Source: Limnobacter thiooxidans
GTDB taxonomy: Bacteria; Pseudomonadota; Gammaproteobacteria; Burkholderiales; Burkholderiaceae_B
Direction: 5' to 3'
NCBI RefSeq assembly: GCF_036323495.1
Contig: NZ_AP028947.1
Location: forward strand, 2,666,001 to 2,730,000
DNA: 64,000 nt
Under the pieces are notes generated by a model, which searched no databases, was not told the origin of the DNA, and saw only the letters and a list, made by a program, of their open reading frames with translations. Below are positions 1-8,400 of this stretch, in pieces (the first letter of the stretch is position 1; the number at the start of each line of letters is the position of its first letter). The translations under genes and the position numbers were made by a program.

Positions 1-654
1 CGGGGCATCAAAGGCAGATGAATTACCAAACTGACCGAAACCCTGGTCGCTGCGTGGGGCACCCATGCCAGGTACCGGGTCATTGATCGGGCTTGTATTG
101 CCGGTGACTGAAGCAGGCGCTGTGTAGCGCGGCGCTTCAGGAGACTGGCGATAGCTGTTGTTACTGCTGTTGTTACCATAAGCAGATCCGCTTGCGCCCT
201 GTGCGTTGTAGGCGGGCTGGGGCTTGTTACCCTTTTGACCACGCAACATGCGCACCAGGAATACCACGGCGAACACCAGCGCTCCAACCATCAGCAAAGT
301 GCCCATGAATTCCGCCAAACCCGCACCCATGCCCAGGTGACTAAACAAGGCAGCCAAACCCAAGCCTGCGGCCAAACCAGCCAAGGGGCCCAGGAAGCGA
401 TTGCGTGGCGCAGCCGCAGCAGTGTTGCCCGCAGCGGTACCATTGGTGGCTTGCTGCTTGCTCGGTGCGGTACTTGCTGCACCCGAAGGCGAGGCAGGCG
501 GAGATTTCTGGAACTGTGAAGGTGCCGAGCGGCCGAAGCTGCCGCCACTACCCATGCGCTTCGCCTCTGCGTCGCTGGGCAATACACCAAGACTCAAGAA
601 AGCTGCTACCACAGCCATCACCGACAATCGAACTGACCAAACACGGGTATTCAA
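1..654 (-). CDS. Tim44-like domain membrane protein (3' end beyond the window)
   Basis: The gene reads right to left and is cut by the left window edge, so only about 218 N-terminal residues are visible. I chose a TTG start at 654 because an AGGAGG Shine-Dalgarno (complement of 662-667) sits 7 nt upstream. The protein starts with a signal-like hydrophobic stretch ending near SDAEAKRMG. A Ser/Gly/Ala-rich linker follows, then two closely spaced hydrophobic segments (the first around PLAGLAAGLGLAALFSHLG, the second around LLMVGALVFAVVFLVRML) and a second Asn/Ser/Pro-rich linker. This is the arrangement of the bacterial Tim44-like family (COG4395), whose globular Tim44 domain would lie beyond the edge. 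Placement directly downstream of ubiE matches other Burkholderiales. The role of the bacterial family is poorly defined; family assignment rests on architecture and synteny. Confidence 0.8.
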   Translation of the reverse strand, partial: MNTRVWSVRLSVMAVVAAFLSLGVLPSDAEAKRMGSGGSFGRSAPSQFQKSPPASPSGAASTAPSKQQATNGTAAGNTAAAAPRNRFLGPLAGLAAGLGLAALFSHLGMGAGLAEFMGTLLMVGALVFAVVFLVRMLRGQKGNKPQPAYNAQGASGSAYGNNSSNNSYRQSPEAPRYTAPASVTGNTSPINDPVPGMGAPRSDQGFGQFGNSSAFDAP

Positions 655-704
655 GGTAAAGCCTCCTGATTTAACAATTATTCACTTGTAGTCTATAGAC
701 TTAA

Positions 705-1445
705 TCAGGCGAATTTGGTTCCCTGATGCAAGGCAACGACCCCGGCAGTGAAGTTGGTGTACTTCACCTGATCAAAGCCACTGCCCAGCATGATGTTTTT
801 CAGGGTTTCCTGATCCGGGTGCATGCGAATACTTTCCGCGAGGTATTGGTAACTGGCACTGTCCTGTGCAACGATTTGACCAATTTTTGGCAAAACCTGA
901 AAGGAATATAGGTCGTAAGCCGGTGCCAGCAAGGGGTTCACTTTTGAAAACTCGAGCACTAGCACCTTGCCACCGGGCTTGATCACACGGCGCATTTCAG
1001 CAAGTGCAACGTCTTTGTGAGTCATGTTGCGCAAACCAAAAGCCACCGTGACCACATCAAAATAATTGTCGGGGAATGGCAGTTTTTCAGCGTCACACAA
1101 TGCCATTTTTGGCAGATAACCGTGATCAATCATGCGGTTGCGCCCTACGCGCAACATGCTTTCGTTGATGTCGGTCAGCCAGACTTCGCCACTGGGCCCT
1201 ACCTTGTCGAGAAAGGCCTTGCTCAGGTCGCCCGTGCCACCTGCAATATCCAGCACTTTCATGCCGGGGCGGACACCCGCGGCACGCACGGTACTGGCCT
1301 TCCACAGGCGGTGCATGCCACCCGACATCAAATCGTTCATGACGTCGTACTTGGCGGCAACCGAGTCAAAGACCTCGGCCACTTTTTTGGCTTTCTGGTC
1401 TTCGGGAACCTTCTCAAAGCCGAAATCGGTAATTTTTTCGTTCAT
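705..1445 (-). CDS. ubiE: Ubiquinone/menaquinone biosynthesis C-methyltransferase UbiE
   Basis: Encodes a 246-aa class I SAM-dependent methyltransferase that C-methylates 2-methoxy-6-polyprenyl-1,4-benzoquinol (and demethylmenaquinol where present) in respiratory quinone synthesis. The N-terminal family signature [20 protein letters not shown] is followed by [21 protein letters not shown]. The SAM-binding motif [12 protein letters not shown] lies near residues 65-76 and the C-terminal half carries [17 protein letters not shown]. Length is normal for the family. It lies between a DUF971 gene (21 nt upstream) and the Tim44-like gene, probably as one minus-strand transcript. No strong Shine-Dalgarno is visible before the ATG. 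Confidence 0.97.
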   Translation of the reverse strand: MNEKITDFGFEKVPEDQKAKKVAEVFDSVAAKYDVMNDLMSGGMHRLWKASTVRAAGVRPGMKVLDIAGGTGDLSKAFLDKVGPSGEVWLTDINESMLRVGRNRMIDHGYLPKMALCDAEKLPFPDNYFDVVTVAFGLRNMTHKDVALAEMRRVIKPGGKVLVLEFSKVNPLLAPAYDLYSFQVLPKIGQIVAQDSASYQYLAESIRMHPDQETLKNIMLGSGFDQVKYTNFTAGVVALHQGTKFA

Positions 1446-1466
1446 GGGATCAATATGGGACCGGGT

Positions 1467-1892
1467 TTAATGGCTTGCGCAAGCGCCGCCCTTTTTTTGC
1501 TCAAATGGAATGTTTTCAGGTGCGTTGGGCTCGCGGCTTGCGCCTGCATTTTTCATGCGCTCAAGGTAGTCTTCCCAAAGTCCTTCCTGGTTTTCACCCA
1601 TCCACAGCAGGTACTGCCATGAAAACAGGCCGGAATCGTGGCCATCTGAAAAGAATGGCTTCACGGCATACATGCCCACAGGCTCCAGGTTGTTGATAGT
1701 CACCTCTTTCTTGCCCACCTGCAGGGTTTCCTGGCCAGGGCCATGGCCACGCACTTCGGCTGAAGGCGAATACACGCGCAAAAGCTCAAAAGGCAGGTTG
1801 AAACAGGCGCCGGTGTCAAACTCCACTTCCAGGACTTTGGACTTTTGATGCACCACGATGCGGGTGGGTACGGGGATGTTGGTGGTTTCCAT
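1467..1892 (-). CDS. DUF971 family protein (gamma-butyrobetaine hydroxylase-like N-terminal domain)
   Basis: A small protein of about 141 aa from the DUF971 family. The hallmark core is visible: LEVEFDTGACFNLPFELLRV, then SPSAEVRGHGPGQE, and FSDGHDSGLFSWQYL. The C-terminus ends in KKGGACASH, a Cys/His-containing tail. The frame is open upstream to a TTG at 1925, but I prefer the ATG at 1892 because family members begin shortly before the conserved PTRIVVHQKSK segment; neither start has a good Shine-Dalgarno. DUF971 domains are linked to Fe-S or iron chemistry in some proteins, but no biochemical role can be assigned from this sequence. Synteny with ubiE is common in Burkholderiales. Confidence 0.88.
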   Translation of the reverse strand: METTNIPVPTRIVVHQKSKVLEVEFDTGACFNLPFELLRVYSPSAEVRGHGPGQETLQVGKKEVTINNLEPVGMYAVKPFFSDGHDSGLFSWQYLLWMGENQEGLWEDYLERMKNAGASREPNAPENIPFEQKKGGACASH

Positions 1893-1994
1893 GCTGCGTA
1901 GGGTCTTGGGAATGCGAATCCTCAAGTGTATCTCATCGGGACAGGCCGTGGTTTGTGCGCGGCGCCGTGATTAATTTGATGACGATTCATTCAA

Positions 1995-2012
1995 GTGTCA
2001 TATTACTGTCAT
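1995..2012 (+). promoter_or_regulatory. Pho box upstream of phoB
   Basis: Two direct 7-mers, GTGTCAT (1995-2001) and CTGTCAT (2006-2012), are separated by 4 bp, giving the 18-bp, 11-bp-period architecture of a PhoB-binding Pho box. A -10-like TACTTT lies at 2023-2028, 10 bp after the box, where PhoB-dependent promoters place it (the box replaces the -35). The phoB ATG is 64 bp downstream. This supports positive autoregulation of phoBR under phosphate limitation. Confidence 0.85.
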
Positions 2013-2075
2013 GGAAATCTACTACTTTATGTGGCACGGAACACAACAAAGCAAGCCAGAGAAGAGGAAAACGAG

Positions 2076-2783
2076 ATGTCCAGCACCATTCTAGTTGTCG
2101 AAGACGAGCCCGCAATTGCAGAACTGATCGCGGTGAACCTCAGCTTTGCTGGCCACAAAGTACTTCGGGCCGCCGATGCAGACCAGGCCAAAACCCTGAT
2201 CACGGCTGAATTGCCTGATTTGGTACTGCTGGACTGGATGTTGCCCGGAAAAACCGGCATCCAGTTTGCCCACGAACTTCGCGCCCAGGAAAGAACCCGC
2301 AGCGTGCCCGTCATCATGCTGACTGCCCGCACCGAGGAACAGGACAAAGTGGACGGACTTGAAGCGGGTGCAGACGACTACATTACCAAGCCTTTTTCGC
2401 CAAAAGAATTGCTGGCTCGAATCAAGGCAGTGCTTCGCCGCCGGGCTCCCCAACTGACCGATGACACTGTTGAAGTGCACGGCTTGAAACTGGACCCTGT
2501 GACCCACCGCATCATGGGCCACGACAAAATCATCGACATGGGCCCCACTGAGTTTCGCCTGCTGCATTTCTTCATGACCCACCCGGAGCGCGTACACAGC
2601 CGCACCCAGCTGCTGGACCAGGTGTGGGGCGACCACGTGTTTGTTGAAGAGCGTACCGTGGACGTGCACATTCGCCGCCTGCGCCAGGCCCTGACCATTT
2701 CAGGACATGACAGGTTGATAGAAACCGTTCGGGGCGCAGGCTACCGCTTTACTGCCACTCAAAATGAAGGTGCGCTGAACTAA
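2076..2783 (+). CDS. phoB: Phosphate regulon response regulator PhoB
   Basis: A 235-aa OmpR/PhoB-family response regulator, the cytoplasmic transcription factor of phosphate starvation. The receiver domain (about residues 1-120) shows the acidic patch VVEDEP, the phospho-acceptor Asp in LVLLDWMLPG, and the Lys in ITKPFSPKELL. The winged-helix DNA-binding domain (about 130-230) shows MGPTEFRLLHFFMTHPERV and VDVHIRRLRQAL. The frame is open further upstream to 1995, but the ATG at 2076 is preceded by AAGAGG (2062-2067) at good spacing and matches the normal PhoB N-terminus; the longer form would run through the Pho box. It is followed 40 bp later by phoR. Confidence 0.97.
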   Translation: MSSTILVVEDEPAIAELIAVNLSFAGHKVLRAADADQAKTLITAELPDLVLLDWMLPGKTGIQFAHELRAQERTRSVPVIMLTARTEEQDKVDGLEAGADDYITKPFSPKELLARIKAVLRRRAPQLTDDTVEVHGLKLDPVTHRIMGHDKIIDMGPTEFRLLHFFMTHPERVHSRTQLLDQVWGDHVFVEERTVDVHIRRLRQALTISGHDRLIETVRGAGYRFTATQNEGALN

Positions 2784-2823
2784 GGGCTCCCTCCGGCAGG
2801 ATATTCCCCTAGAATACGCACCT

Positions 2824-4170
2824 ATGGCATTCATACTTTTCAGACTGTTTGTGTTGGCCTTGGTGCTTGGCGCGGCTGCAATCGCGGGCCAAATGATCGC
2901 TGGCCCAAAAGGCGCGGTGGCGGGCTCCATACTTGCCTCGCTCATCGTGTACGCATTGCATGTGCGTTCAGGCCTGAAGATCATTGACTGGCTGGACGAC
3001 TTTAAGGTTGAGAATGTACCCGATGTGTCGGGCTGGTGGGACGACCTGGCGGCCAAGCTGTTTCGTTACCTGCGCCTGCACCAGCGGCAGCAACAGGCGC
3101 TGACCAACGCCCTGGTTTCATTCCGCACCGCGGCACAAGCCTTGCCTGACGGCGTAGTTACGCTGGATTCGGAAGGCCATATTTCCTGGTGCAATGACAC
3201 GGCACAAGACCATTTGGGCTTGCGACTAGGCAGTGACATTGGCCAACCATTGATTAACCTGGTTAGAAACCCGAATTTTTCCCAATACATACGCAGCCGC
3301 CAGTGGGAACATCCGCTGGTGATGACCGCGCCACGCAGCCGCAGCAAAGTGCTGTCGGTTCAACTGGTCAGTTACGGCGACCAGCAAATGCTGGTATTGT
3401 CGCGCGATGTGACCCAGGTTGAAAAACTGGAACGGATGCGCCGCGACTTTATTGCCAATGTGTCCCATGAGTTGAAAACGCCTTTGACCGTGCTTAGCGG
3501 CTTTCTGGAGACATTCAGGGACCTGCCCTTGAGCAAGGAGCAGCAGGCGGAATACCTGAACCTGATGTACACCCAGGCCAACCGCATGCAGAACCTGGTG
3601 GAAGACCTGCTGGCGCTTTCGGCGCTGGAATCTTCACCCAGCGCCGAAAGCGGAGAATTGGTTGACTTAAGCGGCATTGCCCAGAAAACTGGCGATGAGG
3701 CCCAGCAACTTTCTGGTGGGAAACACGACATCCGCGTCGAGGTGGAAACTGGCCTGTTCGCCATGGGCAATACAGCCGAAATTTTCAGTGCCTTCTCGAA
3801 CATTGTCACCAACGCCATACGCTATACGCCTGAGCGTGGAAAAATTTCCATCGCTTTGCGAAAAACCGAGAACGAAATTGGGAAGTCTTGCGCTGCGTTC
3901 GTGGTGCAGGACACGGGCATTGGCGTGTCCGCTGAACACATCCCCCGATTGACCGAGCGTTTTTACCGTGTAGACCGTAGTCGTTCCCGCGAAAGCGGTG
4001 GCACTGGGTTGGGCTTGGCCATTGTGAAGCACGTGGTGCAACGCCACGATGGTGAACTGGACATTCAAAGCAGACCGAATGCGGGCAGTACCTTCACGAT
4101 TCTGATGCCGCTGGCAAAACTTGAAGCTGCGCCTAAATCAGCTGCTGCTCAAATTACAACAGCAGCGTAA
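2824..4170 (+). CDS. phoR: Phosphate regulon sensor histidine kinase PhoR
   Basis: A 448-aa membrane sensor kinase that phosphorylates PhoB. Two N-terminal hydrophobic segments (residues about 5-45) anchor it and no large periplasmic domain is present, as in classical PhoR. A linker (DUF3329-type) leads into a PAS domain (about 90-190, with LPDGVVTLDSEGHISWCND). The HisKA domain carries the phospho-acceptor His in FIANVSHELKTPLTVLSGF. The catalytic ATPase domain has the N box (FSNIVTNAIRYTP), G1 (VQDTGIGV) and G2 (GGTGLGLAIVKHV). It forms the two-gene phoBR operon. No pst or phoU genes follow in this window. Confidence 0.96.
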   Translation: MAFILFRLFVLALVLGAAAIAGQMIAGPKGAVAGSILASLIVYALHVRSGLKIIDWLDDFKVENVPDVSGWWDDLAAKLFRYLRLHQRQQQALTNALVSFRTAAQALPDGVVTLDSEGHISWCNDTAQDHLGLRLGSDIGQPLINLVRNPNFSQYIRSRQWEHPLVMTAPRSRSKVLSVQLVSYGDQQMLVLSRDVTQVEKLERMRRDFIANVSHELKTPLTVLSGFLETFRDLPLSKEQQAEYLNLMYTQANRMQNLVEDLLALSALESSPSAESGELVDLSGIAQKTGDEAQQLSGGKHDIRVEVETGLFAMGNTAEIFSAFSNIVTNAIRYTPERGKISIALRKTENEIGKSCAAFVVQDTGIGVSAEHIPRLTERFYRVDRSRSRESGGTGLGLAIVKHVVQRHDGELDIQSRPNAGSTFTILMPLAKLEAAPKSAAAQITTAA

Positions 4171-4325
4171 ATCACAACCTTGTTAGGCGTTATGTAAGCC
4201 TTGTTCAGTGTGAGATACCGCCCATCATCGCTTTCGTTGCGCAGGCCTTTGGGTCGGAGTTCTTTGCCGCTCATCTTGCCTTGGGTCTTGGCTGATTTCC
4301 CGTCTTATTGATTCTGGCTTGGGAC

Positions 4326-4370
4326 ATGCGAAACGCGAGAGCGTCTTCGCATCGATTGCTTACGCAATCG
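4326..4370 (+). repeat. Tandem hairpin module of copy A
   Basis: Two adjacent hairpins. The first (4326-4352) pairs ATGCGAA with TTCGCAT and ACGC with GCGT around a GAGA tetraloop, with one bulged C (4345). The second (4353-4370) pairs CGATTGC with GCAATCG around TTAC. The same module occurs in copy B (49922-49966), where the first stem reads ATGCGAG/CTCGCAT, a compensating A-T to G-C change. The tetraloop also differs there (AATG in the copy A direction). Confidence 0.8.
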
Positions 4371-4617
4371 CCCCTCGCTGCGAATCAGCCGGGAAGCCTC
4401 GCCCTGAATCGGCAAGATGATGCAGCAAACGAACACCTCACAGCCTGCGAACTTGCGCCAGTTAGTGGCTTGTGACAACGAACACTTCTCAGGCTGCGAA
4501 CTTGCGCTGGTGATTGTGGGACTAGAGATTCAATAAACGCTGCGAGCAACGAACTGCTGGCGGAGAACACAGGCTCAGCGCAAAATCCTGTCTGGAGTAG
4601 CAGGCGCTGTCCTTCGA

Positions 4618-4808
4618 GTTTGCAAAGGCGGCATTGCCCTTGCACCGCCATTCAAGAAAGCCTGCCCGTTTGAATTCACACGCCACGTTCGGCTGCAAGC
4701 CGACACCGAACTCGGCCATCTTTTTTGCCGAGGTTCGGTGAGTCAGTGTGAATTTCAAAAAGGGAAATACAGGCTTTCAGGCGGAAGGGGGCAAGCGCCT
4801 TTGCAAAC
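4618..4808 (+). repeat. 191-bp nested palindromic element of copy A
   Basis: The ends are perfect 13-bp inverted repeats, GTTTGCAAAGGCG (4618-4630) and CGCCTTTGCAAAC (4796-4808). Inside are further matching arms in nested order: GAAAGCCTG with CAGGCTTTC, and GAATTCACAC with GTGTGAATTTC (one extra base). Three local hairpins also lie inside: GGCGG...CCGCC near 4627-4650, TCGGCT-GCA-AGCCGA near 4689-4703, and ACCGAAC-TCGGC with GCCGAGGTTCGGT around a T-rich loop near 4705-4739. The size and terminal inverted repeats recall a MITE. No target-site duplication is recognisable and the homology with copy B extends well outside it, so transposition by these ends alone is not supported. Confidence 0.8.
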
Positions 4809-4899
4809 GAAGAAGTAGTCGGCACCCTTGCGACCGAAAAGGGTCATGCCACTCGCATACGAAGAAGTGGTCAGCACCTATGAACATGAAAAGGCGGCG

Positions 4900-5421
4900 C
4901 TAGTTCGGAAACGCCTTGTGCAGTTCCGCCCGCAAAACCTGCATCCATTTCGGCTTTGAATCGAGCACCAGTTGCTGCCTCGGCGACAGGGAAATACCGG
5001 GTTTGGCTGTTGCCCAGACCGGTGCTGGAAAATGCTTGTCGTCTGTGAAACGGGGAATCACGTGCCAGTGCAGGTGCGGCACCACATTGCCCAAGGTGGC
5101 AATGTTGGCCTTGTCGGCCTTGAATACACGTAATACGAACTGCTCAAGAAGAACCACCGCATCCATGCAAAGCATGCGGTCTTCACGACTTAAATCAGAA
5201 AACTCGCGCACATGGTCATTCCAGATCAAGCGCAAAAACCCAGGATATTCAGGATCCAGCGCCTCAATGACCCGGAATTTGCTGCAGTTGAACACCCAAT
5301 CACCGCCCGGTGTGGCGCACAGGGGGCAATTGGCTTCCGCTACAGGCGTGTCCGCACCAGCAGGCAGGTCAGCTGCCGGGGCAGCCGACCCTTCATCGTT
5401 AAGGGCCTCGTTCAAGGTCAT
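4900..5421 (-). CDS. HIT family nucleotide hydrolase/transferase
   Basis: A 173-aa histidine-triad protein, likely hydrolysing a dinucleoside polyphosphate or an adenylated nucleotide in the cytoplasm. The HIT motif [10 protein letters not shown] is intact (residues about 129-138), with the catalytic His in its middle. An N-terminal CPLC pair follows a low-complexity Ala/Asp-rich stretch of about 30 residues. Its ATG overlaps the TGA of the upstream 1326-aa oxidoreductase by 4 nt (ATGA), indicating translational coupling, although no direct biochemical link is obvious. The natural substrate cannot be read from sequence. Confidence 0.9.
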   Translation of the reverse strand: MTLNEALNDEGSAAPAADLPAGADTPVAEANCPLCATPGGDWVFNCSKFRVIEALDPEYPGFLRLIWNDHVREFSDLSREDRMLCMDAVVLLEQFVLRVFKADKANIATLGNVVPHLHWHVIPRFTDDKHFPAPVWATAKPGISLSPRQQLVLDSKPKWMQVLRAELHKAFPN

Positions 5422-8400
5422 ACCAAAATACGTTCAATGCCGCCGTCGTTGGCTTCTTTCACGTAGTTCTGCAACCATTCCTTACCCAGCACGTTCTTGG
5501 CAATTTCAACCACGATGTAATCAGCTGTTACGTTGGCGTCGTCGCTGTAGCGGCTCAGGCCCTGCAAACACGATGGGCAGCTGGTCAGAATTTTCACATC
5601 TGCTTCTGGTGCCTTATCGCGCAGCTTGTCGGCGCCCTTGCGCATTTCCTCTTCCTTGCGGAAGCGGACCTGCGTAGCCACGTCAGGACGTGACACGCCA
5701 AAGGTGCCTGACTCGCCACAGCAGCGGTCATTCTTGGTGATGTTCTGGCCTTGCAGCTCGCTGTTCATCAACTGGTTGACTACTTTCAACGGGTCATAAG
5801 TTTTCATGGGCGTGTGGCAGGGGTCGTGGTACATGTACTGCGTACCGGTGACGTTGTCCAGCTTCACGCCTTTTTCCATCAGGAATTCATGAATGTCAAT
5901 GATGCGGCAGCCCGGGAAAATCTTGTCGAATTCATAGCCCTGCAACTGGTCATAACACGTGCCACAGCTGACCACCACGGTTTTGATGTCGAGGTAATTC
6001 AGCGTATTGGCCACGCGGTGGAACAGCACGCGATTGTCCGTGATCATTTTCTCGGCTTTGTCGTACTGCCCTGCCCCACGCTGCGGGTATCCACAGCACA
6101 GGTAACCGGGTGGCAACACTGTTTGTACGCCCACATTCCAGAGCATGGCTTGCGTGGCCAGGCCAACCTGGCTGTAAAGCCGCTCGGAACCACAACCAGG
6201 GAAGTAGAACACCGCTTCCGTGTCGGCTTGCGTGGTTTTCGGGTTGCGAATCACTGGCACGTAATCGCTGTTTTCAATGTCCAGCAAGGCACGTGCCGTT
6301 TTCTTCGGCAAACCGCCGGGCATGGGCTTGTTGATGAAGTGAATCACCTGCTCGCGAATAGGCGCTTTGCCCACAGTGGCGGGCGGCTTCTCAGTCTGCT
6401 TGTGCAAAAAGCCCAATGACTTGGCCACTTTGTAAGCACCACGCTGCACCTTGTAGCCAATGCCGGTCATGCCAACGCGCATCGCCTTGATGGTGGCCGG
6501 GTCTTTCGCATTCAGGAAAGTCATGGCCAGGGCTGTGCCGGGGTTGAAGCTTTTCTTGTCCATCTTGCGCAGCAAGGCGCGCATGTTCATGGACACTTCA
6601 CCGAAATCGATATCGACCGGGCAAGGTGTCAGGCACTTGTGGCAAACCGTGCAGTGGTCGGCCACGTCTTCAAATTCTTCCCAATGCTTGATGGACACAC
6701 CACGGCGGGTTTGTTCTTCGTACAGGAAAGCCTCGACCAGCAAGGATGTGGCCAGAATCTTGTTGCGTGGGCTGTACAGCAAATTGGCGCGAGGCACGTG
6801 TGTGGAACACACGGGCTTGCACTTGCCGCAACGCAGGCAGTCTTTCACGGAATCGGAAATGGAGCCGATGTCGCTTTGGCTCATGATCAGGCTTTCATGG
6901 CCCATGAGGTTGAAGCTGGGCGTGTAGGCATTGGTCAAATCACCGCCGGGCAACAGTTTACCCTTGTTGAAACGACCTTCCGGATCAATGCGCTGCTTGT
7001 AGTCCTGGAAGGGCTGCAGCTCTTCCTTGGTCAGGTATTGGTATTTTGTAATACCAATACCATGCTCACCGGAAATCACACCATCCAGATTGCGCGCAAT
7101 CTGCATGATGCGGTCAACAGTGTGTTCCGCTTCGCGCAGCATTTCGTAGTCATCGGAATTCACCGGGATGTTGGTGTGCACGTTGCCATCGCCAGCGTGC
7201 ATGTGCAGGGCCACGAACAAGCGGCCACGCAATACCTGCTTGTGAACAGCCTTGCATTCTTCCATTACGGGAACAAACACGCCGCCTTCGAAAATGCGGT
7301 TCAGGTTGTGGCGAAGCTCGGTTTTCCAGCTGACGCGGATGGTGCGGTCTTGCAGCACATCAAACACGGTGGCTTCAGGCTGATCAACCAAGCGATGCGC
7401 CAGGTTTTCTTCAAGGTGCCCAAGGCCCAGGGTTTTCAGAACAGGGTTGGCTTGCGCCAGCGGCATGTTCATATTGGACAGCAACCAGCTCCAGCGATCG
7501 TGCACTGTTTCCAGCAACTCCACAGCACGGCCCACGCGGTCGCCCACCAGGTCTTCAACAGACAACTTGGTGGAATCCACTTCGTCGGTTTTGCCCAAGG
7601 TCAAGGGCTTTTCAAAGAAGGCACGCAGCGCGGCAACCAGTTTCAGCTTGTTGCGGATCGACAACTCGATATTGATGCGTTCGATCTCGTCGGTGTATTC
7701 GCCCATGCGTGGCAGGGGAATCACCACGTCTTCATTGATTTTGAAGGCATTGGTGTGGCGCGCAATGGCGGCTGTGCGGGCACGGTCCAGCCAGAACTTC
7801 TTGCGGGCTTCGGGGCTGACGGCCACAAAACCCTCACCCGCGCGGCCATTGGACAGGCGCACGACTTCGGATGCAGCTTGGGCCACGGCATTTTCATCAT
7901 CGCCCACGATGTCGCCAAACAGCACCATTTTCGGGAAAGCGCCGCGCTTGGACTTCGGGCTGTACTTCACCGCGCGCAGATAGCGCTCGTCCAGGTGTTC
8001 CAGGCCGGCCAGAATGGCGCCCATGGCTTTGCCTTCACCGTCGAGGTAATTCTTGATCTCAACGATTGAAGGCACCGCGTCACGGGCCTGGCCATAGAAT
8101 TCCAGGCACACCGTGCGGGTGTGCTTGGGCATGCGGTGCAAGATCCACTTGGCCGAGGTAATCAGGCCGTCACAACCCTCTTTCTGAATGCCGGGCAGAC
8201 CAGCCAGAAACTTGTCTGTCACGTCCTTGCCCAAGCCCACCTTGCGGAAACGGGCGCCTTCGACAGTCAGGCGCTCGGTTTTCAGGATTTTCGCATTGGG
8301 TGCCAAACGGCCATCGGACCACACCAGGTCGAAATCGGCCTGAGGCGCATCGTGAATTTTGCTCAGGTTGTGGTTGACCCGGGTAATTTCAAGCCAGTCG

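Larger units (their letters stand above)
4201..4884 (+). repeat. Dispersed structured intergenic repeat, copy A
   Basis: The 729-bp gap between the convergent genes phoR (ends 4170) and the HIT gene (ends 4900) holds no credible gene. Nearly all of it matches the reverse complement of 49400-50100. Long blocks are almost identical by eye (for example 4371-4435 and 4649-4785), separated by divergent blocks and indels. In order it contains a two-hairpin module (4326-4370), a 50-bp-period partial duplication (4429-4458 and 4479-4508), a 191-bp nested palindrome (4618-4808), and three degenerate 26-bp direct units (4807-4832, 4833-4858, 4859-4884). Open frames exist but the copies differ by single-base indels inside them, so conservation is at DNA or RNA level, not protein. 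Confidence 0.9.

Noticed and set aside
4522..4758. Open frames of about 80-90 codons in copy A on the minus strand
   Set aside because: No ribosome site, no counterpart of equal frame in copy B, and composition is imposed by inverted repeats.
4618..4808. Insertion sequence or classical MITE
   Set aside because: Terminal inverted repeats exist, but homology with copy B extends hundreds of bases beyond both ends, no target duplication is seen, and no transposase lies in the window.
6639..8069. A 476-codon plus-strand open frame
   Set aside because: It is the antisense shadow of the giant oxidoreductase gene, whose minus-strand product has clear FAD and Fe-S motifs; codon bias alone keeps the opposite frame open.
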